A DNA stretch of 64,000 bases, taken from NCBI RefSeq assembly GCF_963678975.1, contig NC_089284.1, forward strand, positions 2,503,501-2,567,500, read 5' to 3'. This DNA is from Dysidea avara (taxonomy: Eukaryota > Porifera > Demospongiae > Dictyoceratida > Dysideidae). A program made the translations under genes and the position numbers. This document shows positions 1-11,572 of this stretch, one piece after another. Under the pieces are notes generated by a model. It was not told the origin of the DNA, made no database searches, and was given only the letters and a program-made list of their open reading frames with translations. The stretch's first letter is position 1; the number at the start of each line of letters is the position of its first letter.

Positions 1-1661
1 TTTTCGTATGAACTACGTAGTGTGAATACGTACACGTGCATGTTTCTATAAGCAATTTATATGCTACCACATGTACAATGGTGGTGGATACCCATATCGT
101 GCCTCTCAGACTGCTGTACTTCTTTATCAGGAATGGTAGCACAGGTTTAGTTCTTTGAGAATAACCAAATATAGCAAACATGCATGAGCGGCCACACTAT
201 GCATTTCATACGAAATTACAAGAAGTGCTGAAAGATGCATGTGTGCAAGTTAGTTTGTCTAACAAATTGAGTGCTATATGGAGTCGGTTTGAAATGAGAC
301 CATTTTCTGGCAGCTTTTGCCTATAGTGTCGAAGTCTTTTCTCTGCTTCCACCAGGGGTGCCAAGTGGGAGAGCGGCATCTGAGGCACTTTACCCTGGCC
401 CAGGGGTGGGGGGTGAGCTTGAAAAATAATTTTTTAGCCTTTAGATCACTTGTGTTAATTTCAGCTGTTTTATGCGTATAAATTGCAAAAATCCTGGACA
501 CCCCCAAACTTCTATGAAATTCTAAATCCATATTATTACAATATCCATGTTGCGTATCTCCTTTCCTGTATGTCAGCTATAGAATCATCACTGCTATATG
601 CTGAACCATTGCCTATTATCTACTTACTTATTTTCCACTTCACTTTCACTGAATAACTGATTAATCGATCGGAGATTTCCAAAACTTCAATAACCAGTGA
701 TCAGTATTAAATAACTGATAATCGGTTGCCAATTATTTCACTCAAATACACACTAACATTTAAGTAGCTTTTGAGTGCTGAACAATGTAATTTTGTGACT
801 GGATCTTGGTATGATCATTTTGTTATGTATCAATAGTCACCCACTTAAATCAATAAGAATTTAATGTCAATCACATAAGCACATGTGCTCCATAAAGAGA
901 TATTTACTGCTTTGAAACCATGTCTAAATAGTGGAATTTGATGATACCAATTAACCAATTATTGGTGACCAATAAACGGGTGATTAAAATTTTGTAGATG
1001 CACAGCTCTAACTGGCTGTAATCTGTACTATGTAATAATATATTGTGACTTGATATACACCCTAAGTATTGAGGTGGACAACTAAAATCAACCCAAAATG
1101 CATCTCTACATTAGTAAATTTTCCCAGGGGCATGCCCCCAGACCCCCCTAGCATGAGCATACAGTGTGCTTCACACATTGTTGGTTTAACTCCTATAGTA
1201 TTGCTGCATAGTAATTTAAGTACAAAGGTTGGGAGGCCCCACTTGTTCTTACTGCCCCAGTCCCCTGATTTCTCTTGGCAGCCCTGGCCTGGTTTCTGCA
1301 GAAGTAAAACTTGTCACACATATTTGGTTTTCATATCATAACTCCTTGGTCTTTAATGCGATTTCTATTCTGTTACAAAATGCTTGTACCTTATTAATTA
1401 CCAACGTCAGCAAATAAGTGGTTTAGGTGGTAAACATGACACCCAAAAATTGCACTTGTCTTATGACTTTTTGAAATTGCTTATTAATTTGTATCCAATC
1501 CATCGCACTGTAGCATGCTCTGTAATCAAGTATTGATGAAACAAATTATGACAATTTTTATACAAGGAGGAAATAAGATGAACTTTGAGAAGTTGCCTAT
1601 AATTTATTTAGATGGCTGGTTAAGTTTGGAATAAACAATGATATTTGCTGATTTCTTGTAG
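1..1661. other. Non-coding stretch upstream of (or intronic to) the first P2X gene, with repeat fragments
   Basis: No supported coding exon. AT-rich sequence at about 660-1010 contains repeated ATTAATCG/CAATTATTGG-type segments ending in TGCACAGCTCTA, which resembles a degraded hAT-type terminus. At 1120-1160 a GGGGCATGCCCC-centred stretch matches the consensus-like core of the element at 20560-21415, in reverse orientation. The interval may be a large P2X intron, because the upstream P2X exons must lie before 1662. Confidence 0.5.
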
Positions 1662-3632
1662 GGATTCTTACTGGTGAGTGTGATAATAATACTGGGATAT
1701 GCTCAGCACATGCTTGGTGTCCGATTGAACACGAGAATCAAACCATCACGTAAGGGACCATCATAATATGCTTCGTAACCACAAAAGGTTGTCATATCTC
1801 TATTAGTAAATCAGGACCCAAGTTACTGAATGCTCCTAACTTTACCATTCTGATAAAGAATACAGTTCAGTTCCCAACCCTAGATGAGCACTTCAGAAAG
1901 TACGTTACTTTATTATACTTCCCATAATTATTCTGCTATTTAACTGTGTCTTCCTATTAATGTTTTAACAGGCGTAATGTTCATGACAGCGCAAGCCTGA
2001 ACTTAAGCTCATGTCGATTTGATTTTGACACTGATCTGTTTTGTCCAATATTTCCAATATCAAAGATTATTGCTATGCTGGAAAGACGCTTCACCTTTGA
2101 AGAGTTAGCCACTAATGTAAAGCCTTCTCTGTTCCTATACACCAAACAGTTATAGTCCATTCATTTCAGGGTTCAATACTTGGTTTGCAAATTGAATGGA
2201 ACTGTGATTTGGATACTAGTTATGAAAACTGTAAGCCACGCTACAGAGCTCGCCGATTGGATGATCCATATGCAAAATCATCTCCAGGGTTTAACTTCAG
2301 GTAAAGTAATTCAGTATGCTATTGTAATCAGTGTATTCACATTTACATAGATATGCTAACTCATATTACATTAATGGAGCATTGACTAGACAACTGATCA
2401 AAGCTTACGGAATCCGGATCAATGTTTTGGTCACAGGAGAGGTGAGAAAATTCATACTTCAATTTAATTACTTTTTTATTAATAGGGAGGAAAGTTTGAC
2501 ATCGCAATTCTAACTTTAAAATTAGGATCTGCTATTGCTTTGCTAGCTATTGTGAGGATGGTGTTGATGTGTAGTGTGGGTTTATTTTTGTTGGGATACA
2601 GGCAAGTGTTGTTTCTGATGCAGTTGTTCTCTATGTATTGAGAGAGAAAAAATTCTACCGAGATAAGAAGTACTTGTATGTGAAAGGAAAGGCAACACTG
2701 TTCAAACATAATCCCATGTTTTCACGAATGGTAAGACCTTCACAATCCAAAACACTGTTTGCTCCAGGTTTATACAAATAAGATAATAAACCTATAAATA
2801 TCTTTTGTTTTCAAGCCATTTGTCCTTATTGAAATATTTTTAGTTCACTGTTCCACTCCTACATACTAATCACCTTGTATGTTTGATCTTGTATGATGAT
2901 TCCACCCTCAAATAGTAGCCACCTCTTAGCCCTCTAGGTAATCTCTAAGATTGTTTAAAAGCAAGTATACTAAACAAAGTATTTCCATTGAAAAGACAGT
3001 AGTAAGTATTATAGTAGTACAGCAAAAATAATCATAGATACACTGATAATTAGTATTGTACTTGAAACTAATTGTTGAAGAGTTTTAGGTCTGTGCTACT
3101 TGACTTTATTGTTTATCGGCACTGCATATGCCATATAGTTTCACGTGGCTAGACCATCCATATACTCTCCATGTAGCACTTATCAATTAAAGATTTGCAG
3201 CTAGGTACTTTTAATCTCTAATCATAAGTGCCACATGGAGAGCAGGGTCTGGCCATGCAAGTACCTACATTCCTATTGTTGTATAATGATGTCTTGATAA
3301 TGCTCTCCTGTTTGGAGGTTGATTAAGCTACTAAAATTTTATATTCAAATCCAGTTAACAGATAATTTGGTATCACTGCATATACTAATCTGGTTATGCA
3401 ATTTATGTTGCTTTATTTTTCAGCAGCAAGAAAGGCTGATATCACCAACAAATGAAGGCATCGAGTCACAGAGTGAATATGAAGAAGAAACTGGGAAAGA
3501 TGAAATACCATTCACTGCACCAGATGTTTACAACTCACTACCTCAGGTTTGTAAATGACCAAAATTTTATCATTCTCTGTAACCTCTATTCCTGTGAAAT
3601 GATTATCTTCTCATTGATAGGACAAAACATAA
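1662..3632 (+). CDS. P2RX: P2X purinoceptor (ATP-gated cation channel), 5' end outside the window or not found
   Basis: Exons read by splice signals and phase: 1662-1749, 1807-1899, 1972-2116, 2170-2300, 2351-2441, 2486-2551, 2602-2730, 3424-3546, 3621-3632. They encode the P2X ectodomain from the first TGxC cysteine block (TGECDNN, AWCP-like HAWCPIE) through the ATP-binding NFT...IKN segment, the CPIF-like block, the [11 protein letters not shown] stretch and GFNFRYAN (the NFR ATP-contact motif). KAYGIR with its conserved lysine, the second membrane helix and a YRDKK internalisation/stability motif after it follow. The family forms trimeric ligand-gated channels at the plasma membrane. The cytosolic tail is short and acidic and ends three codons into the last exon. 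No N-terminal exons (TM1, WDxxDY) were seen in 1-1661, so the gene is 5'-partial here. Exon boundaries match those of the second P2X gene at 47-62 kb, so the two are paralogues. Confidence 0.88.
3143..3258. repeat. Short inverted-repeat (MITE-like) insertion in the last large P2X intron
   Basis: GTGGCTAGACCATCC near 3143 and GGGTCTGGCCATGC near 3245 are imperfect inverted copies. They continue inward through CTCCATGTAGCACTTAT and its complement ATAAGTGCCACATGGAG, leaving a loop of roughly 35 bases. This is the structure of a small non-autonomous DNA transposon. It lies between P2X exons ending at 2730 and starting at 3424. Confidence 0.6.
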
Positions 3633-3639
3633 CAATTGC

Positions 3640-6510
3640 CCCCAATCCATGCTACAACCTGGATGGCAAACTGAATCATTTGTAATGAACGCTATTAGCA
3701 AGCAATCTATTTTGTATTATGATTTGTTGAAATACATATTTTTGAACACTTGTAAAATTATGAAGTTCCCTGCGTACGTACATGTGAGGTGTTACGTATT
3801 CAGGTATTGTTCACAATGTGCACATGTCAGCTATAGGGCTGTAAGTGGATCAGATGATAGTGTATATATCCATGGACACATAAAAATAAATAATTTATAC
3901 TCATTATGTAGACAACTATTCAACCAATAGATACTTTGTCCTTTTGGAAACACTATATTATCACAAATTTCAGGCTCTCAACCAGCAGTAAAGAGTGACA
4001 CCAATGATTTCCCTGTGGTACTGTTGTGTATAACCAGACTACTGTCAGTGTCAACTACATTTTTTCACATGTAGTTGTACATTTCTGCATAGTGACTTGC
4101 TATAAAAAAGGAGTGGAAGCTTCCAATATAGCCTGTACAAAATCACTGTGTTAAGTTTACCTTTGATCAAATTAACACTTCTTCTGGTAATACAGAACTG
4201 TTGATTGGTGCTTATTAGTGTTGATAAGGTCAAGGCTTTATTCTCTGAACAGATGTGTTACTTGACTCAGTAATTTTTCTGGATGTATTCCAGTTAAGAT
4301 ACTCTCTCCCTTAATTGTATTATGAACTCTTATTCTATAGCTAGATGAATTTCTCTCACATCAGTTAGGATTTGACTGCGTGTACTGAACTACAATGAAG
4401 TCCTGCATGCTGAGCAGATTTACTGTTACATTTGTAGCATAGTGTATGGTACTTGTATGCTGTTACCAAAAAGTTACTGCATGTCCCAGATGAAGTCTGC
4501 AACTCTGTCTAGAATAGTTATAGTCACCGGTATAGCTGTAGTTATAGAGTTTATTAACACTCTCAGCTGCACAGTTACAGATATTAGAGCATTTCTATGT
4601 GGAGGAGTAAGCTACTTCAGACTTTGGAATGCTTCAACTCCCCTTCCTTGTGCATGTGTCATGGTTTAAAATTATATATAGTTCAAGGTGTTTATAGTAC
4701 AATAAGCAGTACTACTAAAATTTCCTGAAGGGGCGCATGGCACTATCATAAATCCATGTACCCGTGGATGATGCATATGGGAAACATTAACTGATAGCTT
4801 TATAGCGTAAAAATAATTTAAAATATGACCATTGCCAGCGTGTTAAACGCACACAAGTCTCTATTACTCAAATAAACATTTATAATGAAGTATTCTCCTG
4901 ATTTATGGAAACTACTGTTTTTTCCTTAGTCTCTACTATATCCATTGAGTCTGAATAGAGATCTGTGGCATGGTTGACTCTTCTTTCTCTATTTTAAAAA
5001 ATTGATTTTTATACTAATTTGATATTCATTTATGCATGGATAGCTAACATGATAATAAGAAGTGTCGATGCTAACAGGTATATCAAGTCAGTCATGTATA
5101 GTAGCTGTTAAGTGTTCAGCTAATATTATCAGAGTTAACAAACACCAGTGTATATTGTTTCCTGAGTGTACTTTGTACCTATATATATATATATACAGCT
5201 TTGATATATCCCAACATTGTAGGCAGTGACATGTTGTGGTCAGCAATGGTGTATTTGGGTATGGCTTCTGGTACATATACACTACATGTGCAGCTCTGTG
5301 ACCACAATAAGTCAAGGGCAATTGGAAACGGAAATGGTCAAATCGTCATATAAATGCACCCTAGAGTAAAACCTTTGTTCAGTGACCACCTCTGTACAAA
5401 GACCACATTGTAATTAGATCTCAAAGATGGCTAAGGCATACATGATCACCTTTTATAAAGATCACCTCTTTACATTGCAATAATAGCTAGGTTCCAAACA
5501 TCCTACGTATATATGTCATGACCGCTTTATCTAAACAACTAAAAAGAATATGCTCTTAAGGTCATCATCTCCTATGAGACCTCATTTTTCATTGATACAG
5601 TAGGTTGTAGTGTACTAGTTACATTTCACTTGCATGGACTATTTTTGTATGGCACATTCTGGTACCATAGTATTATCTATGCTGGTACAAACTAAGCGAT
5701 GATGGTATATGACTTGAGTGAAGTGTGGACAAACATTGAAATACATGTTTGAAGCTTACCAAATATTACATCATGTTAAAAAAGAGGTGGTCTTTATCAA
5801 AGGTGACCACAAAGTGGTCCTTAGCCATCATTGAGATATAATTACATGTGGTCTTTGTACAGAGGTGGTCTTTATAAGAAGGTCGTCTTTAAGAGGTGGC
5901 CACTAAACAAGGGTTTTACTCTAGGGTACATTTATATGATGATTTGACCATTTCCGTTTCCAGTTTCCATTTCCACTGTTTCCAATTGCCCATTAGTCAA
6001 GTATGCAGTGGTAGAAACAACAGTGGTGCATGCTCTGGTATGAACTTGTGGTAATAAGGTAATGGTATAGGGTTTCCAAATGAACATGTTAACTGGATAC
6101 TCGTTAACACATATTAGTAATGGTTTCCCTTGAAGAGATAAGTCAGATCAATGGTAAAGTGAACCTACAAGAAGCAAATTTGCTTGAGAATGGATGTTAT
6201 CATTGCGATATGCATTTAAAAATAGGTCATGGACATGAAATACAATAGAGGAAGGTTGTGCAGTAAAAAGTGTCCATATTATCTTGTAGGTCTGTGGAAA
6301 AATGAACAAAGTGACATATTTCAAGATTTTAAAATGTTGTTTGACTTCATATACATCTACTAGTGGAGCTATACCTCTTCCAGATTACCTTCTAAGGCTT
6401 CTTTTGTGATTGAGGGAGCTTTCTAAGGTATATATATACAGTTTTTACAAATACCAAAGTATCATATCTGAGCATCTTAATTATTTTAAAATCCAGCAAC
6501 TGACCAATTC
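3640..6510. other. Intergenic region between P2X (+) and acyltransferase (-) genes
   Basis: Apart from the MITE at 5316-5991 and a short TA microsatellite near 5182, nothing coding is supported. The two neighbouring genes converge, so this interval should hold both 3' UTRs. Candidate open frames here are short and show no codon or motif support. Confidence 0.5.
5316..5991. mobile_element. MITE with long terminal inverted repeats
   Basis: The left end reads GGGCAATTGGAAACGGAAAT and the right end gives the complement. The arms continue inward through ACCCTAGAGTAAAAC, GACCACCTCTGTACAAAGACCAC and CTCTTTATAAAGACC-type segments. The two arms of at least 150 bp are imperfect inverted copies around a unique centre of about 250 bp. 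There is no coding capacity, so it is a non-autonomous DNA transposon. The GACCACCTC/AAAGACCAC wording also recurs in the element at 55370-55546. It sits between the first P2X gene and the acyltransferase gene. Confidence 0.75.
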
Positions 6511-6518
6511 ATACTACA

Positions 6519-9500
6519 CTACCAGTAACATTCACCAGTAATACTGTCTCTCCATGTAGATTCAAGAACACATTCCTCAACTTTACTGAACCTCTTAACT
6601 ACAGGGCTATCTTTGTGCCGTTCAACTACTGGGACAATTCCTTGTCTCTGCATCTGTGCAAACAAGTTGGCAGATAGTGCCAGAGCAAGTCCCTTTTGTC
6701 GATGATCTGGCAGAGTTGATAGGTTGGTAGCTAGTCCACAGTCACTGTAGGTACCCCAGGAAACAGGATACATTGGATTTGATCTCAGGAAAACTGCAGC
6801 TGATAACTTGTATGTGAGGAGGATGTTCTTGAAATATTTTGAAACTTGTTGTTTGGTGACTGGATGGAACTCTTTGATCATGGAAGAGTGCTCAGCAATA
6901 AAGTCGGTGTGATCTAGTGAGAGTTTGTCAATGAAGTATTCATTAGGATTTATCCTGTAAGGTATCATCCATAATCTTCAACATTTTCACAAGCATACAC
7001 AGTGTGTACAACCACCTCTCCCAACCCAAAAAATAATGTTGATTGAAATTAGTGTTAATTTTATTGATTTTCCTCACTAGATTTGCTCATCCTTAGGGTT
7101 TGATGGAATGTAGCCATTGACAAAATGTTGCATGGTAGGGATACGTATATACGTAATATATACGTATTATAAGTATATTCAAGGAGGGGAACTTCACAAA
7201 ATGCATATGTTACTGTGCTTTGTGAAATTCATCCTCAACCAAAGCCAGCTTCACCAAGAGTATGCTAGAGGGGGGGGGGGGGGGGGGGTAAACTCAATGC
7301 TATACTGCATGGTCTTAGTAGTACCATATAAAGAAAACGTTTATAATAGAGTGTCAAGGAAACCAATTATTAGTCACAGCTTGACTCTGAATGACTGCTT
7401 TACACCCGCTATGCAACCAAGTGGCGTAAGGGAGGTTGCTTAGCAAGAGCAAAGTTTAAACAAAGTTGCACTATTCATGCGGAAGAGCTCTTGAAGAATG
7501 AAACACTGCTGCTTGCTGCAGTGAGAAGGAAGGTTGCTAAAATATAGCTTATTGGCTTGGTAGAAAAATTCATCAACAGCTTTACATAACATGCAAGAGC
7601 AAACACCACTCATAGACCAGTTACTCTAGAACACATATTTACTATAACAATTATAATGTCCATACCTAGAGGGTATATCATCTACATCACCTGCAAGATG
7701 ATACATTTTGTATGAATATGTAGTAGTTTCTTGCCACTGAGGAAACATAGTCTTAGCTACTCTATCCAGATATCCATTAGTCACAGAATCAATTGCTATG
7801 TACAGTATCACATTTACAGAGTGTAGGAGTAATGCTAACCAGTTATCATGGCTCCCTCTTGTAGAAGTTTAGAGTCATGCATGAAACAAGCAAAGTCTTC
7901 TTCTGAGTCTGACAAGAGCAACAACCTGTAGGTTCGCTACAAAAAGCACAGATTATAGGTGAAATCACTTACAATGTATGAGTCCTCTATAACGTGATCA
8001 TGCATGCTTACCTGATTTCTGGTAGGGAAACACAGTGTGCTGGTCCAGTGTTGGAATATTGCAGTACAACTGAAGTTTGGCCACTTGTCTGTTAGTATTG
8101 ATGGTTGGTCCTTTCCTTTCAACTTGCATAACGCAATGTTTTGGAACTGATCAGAATATTATACCATTTGACATGTAAACGTTTATCCATGCAAGCTGTA
8201 TAAAAAGGGTGCATCCTTCAAAAGCCTAGTGCATTATTAAAATATACATCATTGCAGCCATTTCATGGCTATACGACCTTTGATTTCACAACTTTTTTCA
8301 TCCAAGGTTTTGAAAGCTGCACACTTTTTATACAGCTTAGCTGTTTTGCATGGATTTTGTATTTTAAATATCCTAAAATTGTAAGATGCATGTATACTTT
8401 TCCTGGCTATGGGTACAAGTTTCCCTCAGGTCTTTAATGCTGACTCCGTCTGCATTCATTAGAGCTGCATTAAAAAGCAAATACTGAAAATAGGCAAACT
8501 TGCTTCTTATCCCCACCCTCATCCCTTTTTACCCCACCACCTCTAATTTCATTATTGCTGTTATCAATCATGTGCATACTTATTTTGATGCTAAGGAGGC
8601 TGGCTATCATTTTACAGCACAGTAAATGTCATTTGCACTGTGGTAAAACATAAGTACTAGTTCTTAAAAGGCTATTAGCTAACCTTCATAGTAACAGACA
8701 GGTTGATTTGGAGTATTTTCTTTAATAATGAACAAAGAAAAATGACCTCCCCGCCTGCATGGAAATCCAAATTTTTGTGGATGAGAAACAAGTAATCGAA
8801 TTTGCCTGGCAATATAAACGTGTTTAACAAAGAGGTGTGGTCATAAAAATGTGCCGCATGTGCAAATTACCATGCATTTTTGTAGGGCAAAAGAAATGTG
8901 ATGTCAACTGGAACTTATCAATCAAGCAACGATAAAAACAGGTGGCTTGAGGACTAAAACCATTAATAAACTCAGGCATGGTAAGATAAATTACTTTTCA
9001 GACGTTGAGGTAAGTTTTAGAAGGTAATTTAAATGTCACGTTCATAAACCAGCTATACAGAAAAGTCATTCCATTATTCTTTTTCAGCAAATCCCGAGTA
9101 TTGATAAAGTATGACTACAAGGTTTGTATTTCGGGTAGTGATTACCTGATGCAGTATTGCAGTGCTCAGAAACACTTTGAAAACCTTTGCCCTACATTGA
9201 TTTTCCATCGATCTTTTTGCCATACATAAATCCGAATTACAAAATACAAATAATGTAATATAGTGCCACGTCTTCTTGTTAAACCCATCTATAGATAGTT
9301 TCACTAGTAAATAGAACAATTAAGATCACTCCAATTGGTTCTGGTCCTTTGAATATGTGGGCAGGTCCTGGGAATTCAGTAACAATAAAGTCACTGAGCA
9401 TTTACGATTCTCTATTAGAGTATATGTGATGTACAGTGCCCATTTCCTGCAGGTTTTCACAGATAAAACACAAATTATGACACTAAAACAGTAAGATTTT

Positions 9501-10007
9501 GCATATTTGTTGTAGCCCAATATCAATGATGTATTTCTGAAATTTCACATACTTAAAAAAGGATGCAGGCAGTGCCCATAATTTCCAATTGGAGTGGCCT
9601 AAGGCATTTCAGCTTAGAGTGATTATAAGTATATTAATTGAGAATGAGCATAGGGATTCCCCGTATCTAGTTGTACTGTGCATGAAACTCAGCCACAGGT
9701 GCTGACCTCTGATTACCTACATGCGGGGTGTGCCCTTTCCCTAAAATCTGCCTGTTAGCCTATAACCCAGTAGATACACTACCACTTTATTAGCATTTAA
9801 TACTCACTGCGAGACTCACTGCATGCCGGGAGGTCTAAATCTTACCACATAAGCTCGAGATTTGAAACGTCTTAAAGAGTCAAAGTAGTAGGTTAATTGC
9901 TGATCAGAAACGGTGTGCACATGTTTGCCTCGAAGACAAGCGGAGAGACGTAAGCAAACGTCAACAGTGCCTCTAAGACTTCTCAGCTCACTAGTGCCTG
10001 AAAACAT
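6519..10007 (-). CDS. Glycine N-acyltransferase-like (GLYAT/GNAT-fold) protein, complete
   Basis: Five exons, read on the - strand: 10007-9846, 8146-8012, 7936-7840, 7795-7666 and 6954-6519. All join in phase and sum to 320 codons (319 aa; vertebrate GLYATs are about 295). The N-terminal half carries the GLYAT-N pattern, with a Tyr (SRAYV) about 25 residues before TDKWPNF, the family's VDKWPDF. The C-terminal GNAT/FR47 domain has a WGTYSDCGLATNLSTLPDHR block followed by RQKGLALAL, the acetyl/acyl-CoA pyrophosphate loop (Q/R-x-x-G-x-G/A). The closing Trp-rich stretch replaces the family's GF-x-x-x-x-W. The family conjugates acyl-CoAs to glycine or other amino acids, usually in mitochondria; the substrate here cannot be told. 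The start ATG at 10007 is the first in frame and lies in a CpG-richer patch (9.8-10.25 kb), which fits a promoter/first exon. Confidence 0.85.
7270..7290. repeat. Poly-G tract
   Basis: A run of about eighteen G residues lies in the 1.7-kb interval between the acyltransferase exon at 7666 and the last exon at 6954 (intron 4). Similar G runs lie at 52163-52178 and 54713-54730. It has no coding meaning. Confidence 0.8.
8187..8353. repeat. Short inverted repeat in acyltransferase intron 1
   Basis: CATGCAAGCTGTATAAAAAG at the left and its near complement CTTTTTATACAGCTTAGCTG...GCATG at the right enclose AT-rich sequence. A similar arrangement (ACAAGCTGTAAAGAAAAA ... TTTTTGAAAGCCACACCCAT, GACAGCTTGG) is at 60036-60170. 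Probably two copies of one MITE family. Confidence 0.55.
8560..8830 (-). repeat. Interspersed repeat, inverted copy of the one at 39720-40020
   Basis: The stretch with TTTTGATGCTAAGGAGGCTG, GTACTAGTTCTTAAAAGGCT, TTGATTTGGAGTATTTTCTT and CGAATTTGCCTGGC is present in reverse complement at 39.72-40.02 kb (GCCAGGCAAACTTGATTAC, TCCAAATCAAGCTGTCTGTT, AGCCTTTTAAGAACTAGTAC, GCCAGCCTTCTTAGCATCAA). The two copies are clearly diverged. Both are intronic: acyltransferase intron 1 here, BACURD intron 1 there. Confidence 0.75.
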
Positions 10008-10009
10008 TT

Positions 10010-11570
10010 CGACTGGTTTGGATATACGGACATATTACGGATTTCCTATCTCTGTTTTGGTCCGGACACAATACGTTGGCATGGCAACATCAAAGCAAGG
10101 GACTAGCTACAGTGGCTGCTGAAGATATCCATAAAGATACACAAGTGGATATTCTAATTGGAGAGATTGGCCGCAGAGCAAATAGCAGATGCAGTCACTA
10201 CGAGCGAGTCACTAGCTATACTGTTGTATACTAAATACCTATCATCACGGTCAGAATCTTTAGAGAAACTGGGGTAGCTACAACATACTTAACTACTCTC
10301 CAATATGATTGGGTTGTTTCTTTAATGTGCACAACCTGGTTAATATCAATGAATTGCTATCACTGTAGAACCATGACAAACAGTCAGACTTCTCATAGCT
10401 GCTTCCTGTCTGGCCGGTACAGCAACTAGACAATAAACAGAGAATACACAATTTTTTTTTGTGTCAAGGCCTCACATAAAAGGGCTGGCACATCCAACAG
10501 TGTACATACACTTTCCAATCAAGTTCAGCAACAGAATTTGTCCAGAATATCATTACATTTCTGCCATGTCATCTTAAGGTCACTCCAGATCTTGGTGCTA
10601 TTTTTGTTTACCTGCAGCCACAACAGAGACTGATGCTGAGATGGAATAAGATCTGAAATCCAAACCAAGGAGACAGAAATACAAACAAAGGACAATGAAA
10701 TGCAACTGGTACGCATGTAGCTAGCAAAGATGATCTGGTGACAGCTTGTGTCATGTTAACATTCACACTTCATAATGAAACATACCCATAAGGTGAGTCC
10801 AATAATTCTATAACTTTCAACAAGGACAGACGATAAAGCAGTGACACTTGTTTACAATACAACAATAGCTTTTGAAGTGGTACACTGATATGGTAATGAG
10901 TTGATTTGCAACAATGAGATATAATATCTCTAAATTGCAAGATTTTATATAAAACCTTTTTAGGATGAAATTTGCCTTTGGAGGATGTTAAAATTGTAGT
11001 TTAAAGGTGCTCAGTAGTGCATAAGTGCTTTAGGTTGTGTGTACATATCAAGTTTTGTATCTATACTGAAAAATTTGACAAGTTCGTTTTTAAAATCTTT
11101 TACAGATCTGGTCATTATGTACACACTTCTGCTATGATAAAATCTCAGAGTCACACAAAAATTAATTAATCAAACAGTTCTTTAAAATATCCCATTGAAT
11201 ACTGTTGAGAAATTATCATCATCATCTTGTGAGCTGTGGGTAGTAGGGTAGAATACATACTGTTCATTACACATAGGCAATTACTAAGCCGGGCTTGTTT
11301 TACTATACAGCGGAACCTCTCTATTACAGACATTTTGAGACCCAGATCGTAATAATTATAGAGGCTTTCCTCTTAAAATGTATTAACCAGACCTGTTGGG
11401 ACCAAAATTTTTGTCATTATGGAGGTTTTTTCTATTGTGTCCTTAATTTGGGAGTTAGTTAAGAGAGGTTCCACTGTAGCACGCAAGGAAGTTTTGACGA
11501 GTTCAAATTTGATGAATTAAACCTATTTGTCAAATTTTTCTTACGTCAAAACTTCCTTGTGTATGGAAAT
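10010..11570. other. Intergenic region between acyltransferase 5' end and HFM1 3' end
   Basis: This should hold the acyltransferase promoter (just above 10007) and the HFM1 3' UTR. A - strand open stretch at 10525-10620 looks like a terminal exon (TGCAG before it, then a stop), but I recognise no family and could not link it to any other exon. A mariner/pogo-type MITE occupies 11308-11476. Confidence 0.5.
11308..11476. mobile_element. TA-flanked MITE (mariner/pogo-like termini)
   Basis: The left end CAGCGGAACCTCTCTA and right end TAAGAGAGGTTCCACTG are inverted copies, each directly flanked by TA (11306-11307 and 11477-11478). That is the target duplication of Tc1/mariner/pogo elements. It is 169 bp with no coding capacity. 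Related CAGTGGAACCTGTCT ends occur near 55370. Confidence 0.75.
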
Positions 11571-11572
11571 AC

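Noticed and set aside
9913-10122. + strand open frame in a CpG-richer patch
   Set aside because: Antisense to acyltransferase exon 1 (10007-9846), whose phase and content fit the family.
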